Assembly: GCA_043777375.1 (NCBI GenBank)
Contig: JAYWHX010000170.1
Span: 32,838-96,837, forward strand
Length of the DNA stretch: 64,000 bases
DNA from: TH-plancto1 sp043777375
GTDB taxonomy: Bacteria; Planctomycetota; Planctomycetia; Planctomycetales; Planctomycetaceae
Direction of reading: 5' to 3'
The translations under genes were made by a program, and so were the position numbers. The stretch's first letter is position 1; each line of letters starts with the position of its first letter. Positions 60,704-64,000 of the stretch are shown here, in pieces. The notes below the pieces were generated by a model. The model did not search any database, was not told the DNA's origin, and saw nothing but the letters and a program-made list of their open reading frames with translations.

Positions 60704-61891
60704 TTAGAACTCACCGATAATCTCCCCGCCATTTCGGGTCCCGATGGATCGCCACAGGAAGGTGTCGATGTTCTCGCTCGCAAATCGTACGGAGCCGTCG
60801 GCCAGCAACATGTGGGCACCACCGGTGTGCGCACTTCGGGCCGCGATGATGGCGTGTTCGCCTGGGGTGTCAGAGATGGCACTCACCAGGCCGCAGTCTT
60901 GGCCACGCCAGTTCGGTGTCGCTACGTGGTTGTACATCGATCCCGAATAGGCCGCGAACGGCCAACCATTGGAGAAGTCCGAGTCGCCCTTCCAGCTTCC
61001 GTAGGAATTGAAGTTGAAGCTACTGGCTGCAGGGACGTAATTCAGGCAGTCGTTAAACATGACTGTCGGATCAATCATGACACTGGGGGAAATCCGATTT
61101 GGTGAAGTGACAACGTCCGACTTTCCGGGCTTCGTCGATGCGACCGTGAGCCCGGTCCCCTTGGTGTGCTCAGCAAACATCGCCGTGCTCGACATGCCAT
61201 CGATGAAATCACGAGCCCCCAGCGCTGTGCCCGCTGTGAAGGCCCCATCTCCTCCGGATCGAAGCGTTTTGCCAGCGTAGTAACCAGTCCCTGTGGACAT
61301 GGTTCCATTGTAATCCAGCGTGGCGGCTGTGGATCTCGCACCCGCATAAGGAGTGCTTCCTCCGAAGTTATACACGTAATTGTTTTCGGAGATCGTCCGG
61401 CCAATAAAGGGGTCTGAGGGACACAGGAACAGCCCGGCTGCGGTCGCATAAGCTGTGTAGTTCTCATTGAGAGGCACTGTGAGGCCGGTCGTCATCCGTT
61501 GTGAATTTGTGTTCTGATTGATCAGGCTGTAGATCGTGGCCTGATCCATGTACGGCAGGATGAAGGTGTGAACTGAGCGGTTCCCGGCGAATGATCTGCC
61601 AGGAGTTGCAGATGTGTAGCTCGTGTAGCCACCGGGATTGATGACGCCATTCACCGTCAGGTCAGGCGTCATGCGACCCGGTGGAAAGCGAGTGAAAGTC
61701 TCGTGATAGTTGTGCAGAGCCAATCCGATCTGCTTCAGGTTGTTCTTGCACTGGGACCGCCGGGCAGCCTCGCGCGCTTGCTGAACTGCGGGGAGCAGTA
61801 ATGCGATCAGAACTGCGATGATCGCAATGACCACCAACAGCTCGATGAGGGTGAATCCCGGTCTCCGGAGGCGTGTGGATGTTTCTCGCAT
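60704..61891 (-). CDS. DUF1559 protein with prepilin-type N-terminus
   Basis: A 395-residue paralogue of the protein at 57.8-58.8 kb. The ATG at 61891 has AGGAG nine bases upstream. It carries RPGFTLIELLVVIAIIAVLIALLLPAVQQAREAARRSQC at the N-terminus, LHNYHETFTRFPPG after it, and the C-terminal H-x9-DG motif (HTGGAHMLLADGS). The coding DNA for the first 50 residues is nearly the same as in the other copy, suggesting a shared origin or conversion. Confidence 0.92.
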   Translation of the reverse strand: MRETSTRLRRPGFTLIELLVVIAIIAVLIALLLPAVQQAREAARRSQCKNNLKQIGLALHNYHETFTRFPPGRMTPDLTVNGVINPGGYTSYTSATPGRSFAGNRSVHTFILPYMDQATIYSLINQNTNSQRMTTGLTVPLNENYTAYATAAGLFLCPSDPFIGRTISENNYVYNFGGSTPYAGARSTAATLDYNGTMSTGTGYYAGKTLRSGGDGAFTAGTALGARDFIDGMSSTAMFAEHTKGTGLTVASTKPGKSDVVTSPNRISPSVMIDPTVMFNDCLNYVPAASSFNFNSYGSWKGDSDFSNGWPFAAYSGSMYNHVATPNWRGQDCGLVSAISDTPGEHAIIAARSAHTGGAHMLLADGSVRFASENIDTFLWRSIGTRNGGEIIGEF

Positions 61892-62267
61892 AGTCTTTCA
61901 GCTCCTGTTTCCAAAGCTCTGAAGTTGCTTCTGACAGAATTGCAGGCCGACCCACATGGTCCTGAGCAACACGGAACGAACAAATCGCAATTGCCTGCAT
62001 GGCCATCGGCTTCAAGGGACATTGAACACTTCCTGCTTGAAGAAATGGCCAAGGCTGCGGGAAATCAATACATCGCATTCCATGAAGAATCGTCGATGTT
62101 CTTCACGCAAACGTCGTGATCCGCGAGTCGGCTAGGTCCAGTTTGGGGTCGGGTTCCGCTCCCCTCTGGGCGCACTCCCCGGAATTGCCTTACGATCCAC
62201 CCGGCAGTCGTCCGCTGGGAGTTCAGCGTTGCGGTCCGGCCATGTTTCCGTCTGTCAAAGCCACTTG
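61892..62267. other. Divergent intergenic region
   Basis: 376 bases between the DUF1559 gene and the GCS2 gene. It should hold their promoters. I see no hairpin, repeat or small gene that I can support. Confidence 0.4.
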
Positions 62268-63506
62268 ATGACACAGCCACTGTCTCTGTTCTCCGCCTTC
62301 GGCATCGAGCTGGAGTACATGCTCGTCGATGTCCAAACGCTCGACATCCGCCCCATCGCGGATCAAGTGATGCAGCTCGAAGCGGGGCGCATCGTCTCGG
62401 ATGTCGAATTCGACGACATCAGCTGGTCGAACGAGCTGGTACTGCATGTCCTGGAGCTGAAGACCACAAACCCCGCTCCGTCGCTGGCTCCCATTGCACA
62501 GCAGATGCAGTCGCAGGTTCGGCGAGTCAACGAGCTGGCGGGGCAACTCGGGGCCCGTCTGATGCCGACGGCGATGCACCCCAGGATGGACCCGCTGAAG
62601 GAGATGCAGCTGTGGCCGCACGACTATAGCCCGGTGTATGAGTGCTTCAACCGCATCTTCGACTGCCGGGGTCACGGGTGGGCAAACCTGCAAAGCATGC
62701 ACATCAACCTGCCATTTGCGAATGATGAAGAGTTCGGGAAGCTGCACGCCGCAGTGCGACTCGTGCTGCCGCTCCTTCCGGCACTGGCGGCGAGTTCCCC
62801 ACTGATGGAAGGCCGCATCACCGGGCAACTCGATAGCCGGCTGGAGACGTATCGTCTCAACAGCCGCAAGATCCCCTCTATCGCGGGGCGCGTGATCCCC
62901 GAACGGGCTTTCACAGAAGCCGAGTACAACACTCGCATCTTCGAGCCGATGTTCCGCGACATCGCTCCGCACGATCCCGAGGGGAATTTGCGGGATGAGT
63001 TCCTGAACGCTCGCGGTGCAATCGCCCGCTTCTCACGTGGTTCCATCGAGATCCGCGTCATCGATCTGCAAGAGTGCCCCGCAGCTGACCTCGCCATCGC
63101 CCGGATCGTCGTCGACGTGCTGAAACGCCTGGTCGCGGAAGCCTGGACACCGACCGAAGATCAACAGCTGATTGAGATCGAACCGCTGGAGACGGTCTTC
63201 CTCGATGCCATCGTGCGCGGCGACCAAGCGGTGATTCGCGACAAGCAGTTCCTGTCCCAGTTCGGGATCAGCGGCGAAGAGGAACTGTCGGTCGGCGAAC
63301 TCTGGCAGTACCTGGCGTCGCACCCCGATGATGAAGGACTGCGGCACGGCGGTGACGCCTACGCTCCGTTGCAGACCATCCTGCAAGCAGGCCCCTTGGC
63401 CCGACGGCTATCCGAGTCACTCGGCTCGTCCCCAAGCCGTGCCGAGTTGCACCACACGTATGGGGAACTCTGTGATTGCCTGCGTCGCGGGGAGCTGTGG
63501 ACTTAG
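62268..63506 (+). CDS. Carboxylate-amine ligase, GCS2/YbdK family
   Basis: The ATG at 62268 starts MTQPLSLFSAFGIELEYMLVD, the metal-binding E-x-E of glutamate-cysteine-ligase type 2; an in-frame start at 62229 is not needed. The 412-residue protein has MPTAMHPRMD, SMHINLPF, ASSPLMEGRITGQLDSRLETY and IEIRVIDLQECPAADLAIA, consistent with an ATP-dependent ligase related to glutathione synthesis. Planctomycete members could join glutamate to another amine; the substrate is not evident. Cytoplasmic, monocistronic as far as seen. Confidence 0.88.
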   Translation: MTQPLSLFSAFGIELEYMLVDVQTLDIRPIADQVMQLEAGRIVSDVEFDDISWSNELVLHVLELKTTNPAPSLAPIAQQMQSQVRRVNELAGQLGARLMPTAMHPRMDPLKEMQLWPHDYSPVYECFNRIFDCRGHGWANLQSMHINLPFANDEEFGKLHAAVRLVLPLLPALAASSPLMEGRITGQLDSRLETYRLNSRKIPSIAGRVIPERAFTEAEYNTRIFEPMFRDIAPHDPEGNLRDEFLNARGAIARFSRGSIEIRVIDLQECPAADLAIARIVVDVLKRLVAEAWTPTEDQQLIEIEPLETVFLDAIVRGDQAVIRDKQFLSQFGISGEEELSVGELWQYLASHPDDEGLRHGGDAYAPLQTILQAGPLARRLSESLGSSPSRAELHHTYGELCDCLRRGELWT

Positions 63507-63626
63507 GCGATCGCCAATCCGTGCTTTGAACCCGCCCATGCGGGACAACTCAGATCAACCAAACCGCAATCGCCGGATTGGCGGGCAGTTCATCAGTGCA
63601 GGCCGTTCGAAATAGAGGAGTGCAAT

Positions 63627-64000
63627 GTGTCAGAGTCTAACGAGGTGTACGTCCTATGTGGGGCAAGGTCTGCGCAACTCGCACAGAAGTTTCTCGATGT
63701 GTTTCTACCTTGTCGAAAACCACTCTCTTTTGACTATCCATATCCGCAATACTCCGATTATCCGACGATCGTGTTTGAGAATCCCGTTGATGTCATGAAT
63801 CGACTGGAGTCTGATCTCACTGAAAGATATTCTCTTTACTGGGGTGAATTAGATATCAAGACGCACACTCAATCCATGCTATTCTTCACGAATGATGGGG
63901 GAATGATTGCTGGTGTGGCTACATATGATTCCGACCTTGTGAATGTTCTGAGACGGCTTTCTGATCTGGTCGGTGGAAGATTCGGTTATCTCTCATTCGA
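63627..64000 (+). CDS. Partial low-GC hypothetical protein, cut by the window edge
   Basis: GTG at 63627 follows GAGGAG (63615-63620) by six bases and opens a frame that is still open at the window end, about 124 codons. An ATG at 63625 in another frame ends after about 55 codons. The sequence (VSESNEVYVLCGARSAQLAQ..., LFFTNDGGMIAGVATYDSDL) matches nothing I recognise. Its AT-rich codon use differs sharply from nearby genes, which suggests transfer. The pattern of a small acidic protein with YSLYWGEL and DGGMIAG strands recalls immunity-type proteins, but this is weak. Confidence 0.7.
   Translation, partial: MSESNEVYVLCGARSAQLAQKFLDVFLPCRKPLSFDYPYPQYSDYPTIVFENPVDVMNRLESDLTERYSLYWGELDIKTHTQSMLFFTNDGGMIAGVATYDSDLVNVLRRLSDLVGGRFGYLSF

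Overview
The window reads as chromosomal DNA of a Planctomycetota bacterium, probably Planctomycetaceae sensu lato (Schlesneria/Planctomicrobium-like); the genus is inferred. The evidence is two DUF1559 proteins with a prepilin-type N-terminus and an H-x9-DG C-terminus, DUF1080 proteins, a multi-haem cytochrome with a PA14 domain, SUMF1-type secreted proteins, giant surface proteins with an L-E-x-R-x-L-L-x-A N-terminal signature, Flp-type pilins, and many dispersed palindromic intergenic repeats. There are no rRNA genes, CRISPR arrays or recognisable transposases.

Layout. 0.1-6.4 kb: a giant surface protein (minus strand), seven FG-GAP repeats plus cadherin repeats, cut in two by one in-frame TAA. 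7-10.2 kb: a DUF1080 protein, an Flp pilin and a VanZ protein, separated by repeat-rich non-coding DNA. 10.4-15.7 kb: a 1387-residue FHA/coiled-coil/two-TM protein and a prenyltransferase-fold protein. 15.9-22.8 kb: a double-lipoyl E2 acyltransferase, a SUMF1 protein, a three-gene operon of membrane-anchored coiled-coil proteins ending in an unlisted 44-residue membrane protein, leuD, and a low-GC membrane protein. 22.9-31.4 kb: a five-haem DUF1080/PA14 cytochrome, a haloalkane-dehalogenase-fold hydrolase, a coiled-coil protein, a 2-hydroxyacid dehydrogenase, and a wax-synthase-like MBOAT with a small membrane partner. 31.6-33.7 kb: two tRNA-Leu genes and a Clp-N/ThiD2/ThiE fusion.

34.5-42.0 kb is a compact minus-strand operon: ExbB/TolQ, two ExbD/TolR proteins, a two-TM protein, a membrane-anchored protein with a terpene-cyclase-like toroid domain, and a 951-residue exported TPR protein. 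It looks like a proton-motive-force-driven envelope machine without TonB and is the best candidate for an undescribed system here. Divergent from it is a protein fusing TPRs to two RNA polymerase alpha-CTD-like domains. 43.9-48 kb: an FHA-LuxR regulator, a secreted caspase-fold protein and a HemN-like radical SAM protein carrying an in-frame palindromic repeat. 48-51 kb: an arsR-SRPBCC-DUF998 operon, apparently with a leaderless transcript and an operator over its promoter, then membrane proteins.

51.1-63.5 kb: a GlcD/GlcF-type FAD/Fe-S oxidoreductase, a second surface protein, a CE15-like esterase, a minus-strand group of two DUF1559 genes, two lipoproteins and an exonuclease/phosphatase-fold protein, then a GCS2-family carboxylate-amine ligase. 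A low-GC gene runs off the right edge. The second theme is the density of palindromic repeats, some of which appear to have entered coding sequence in frame.
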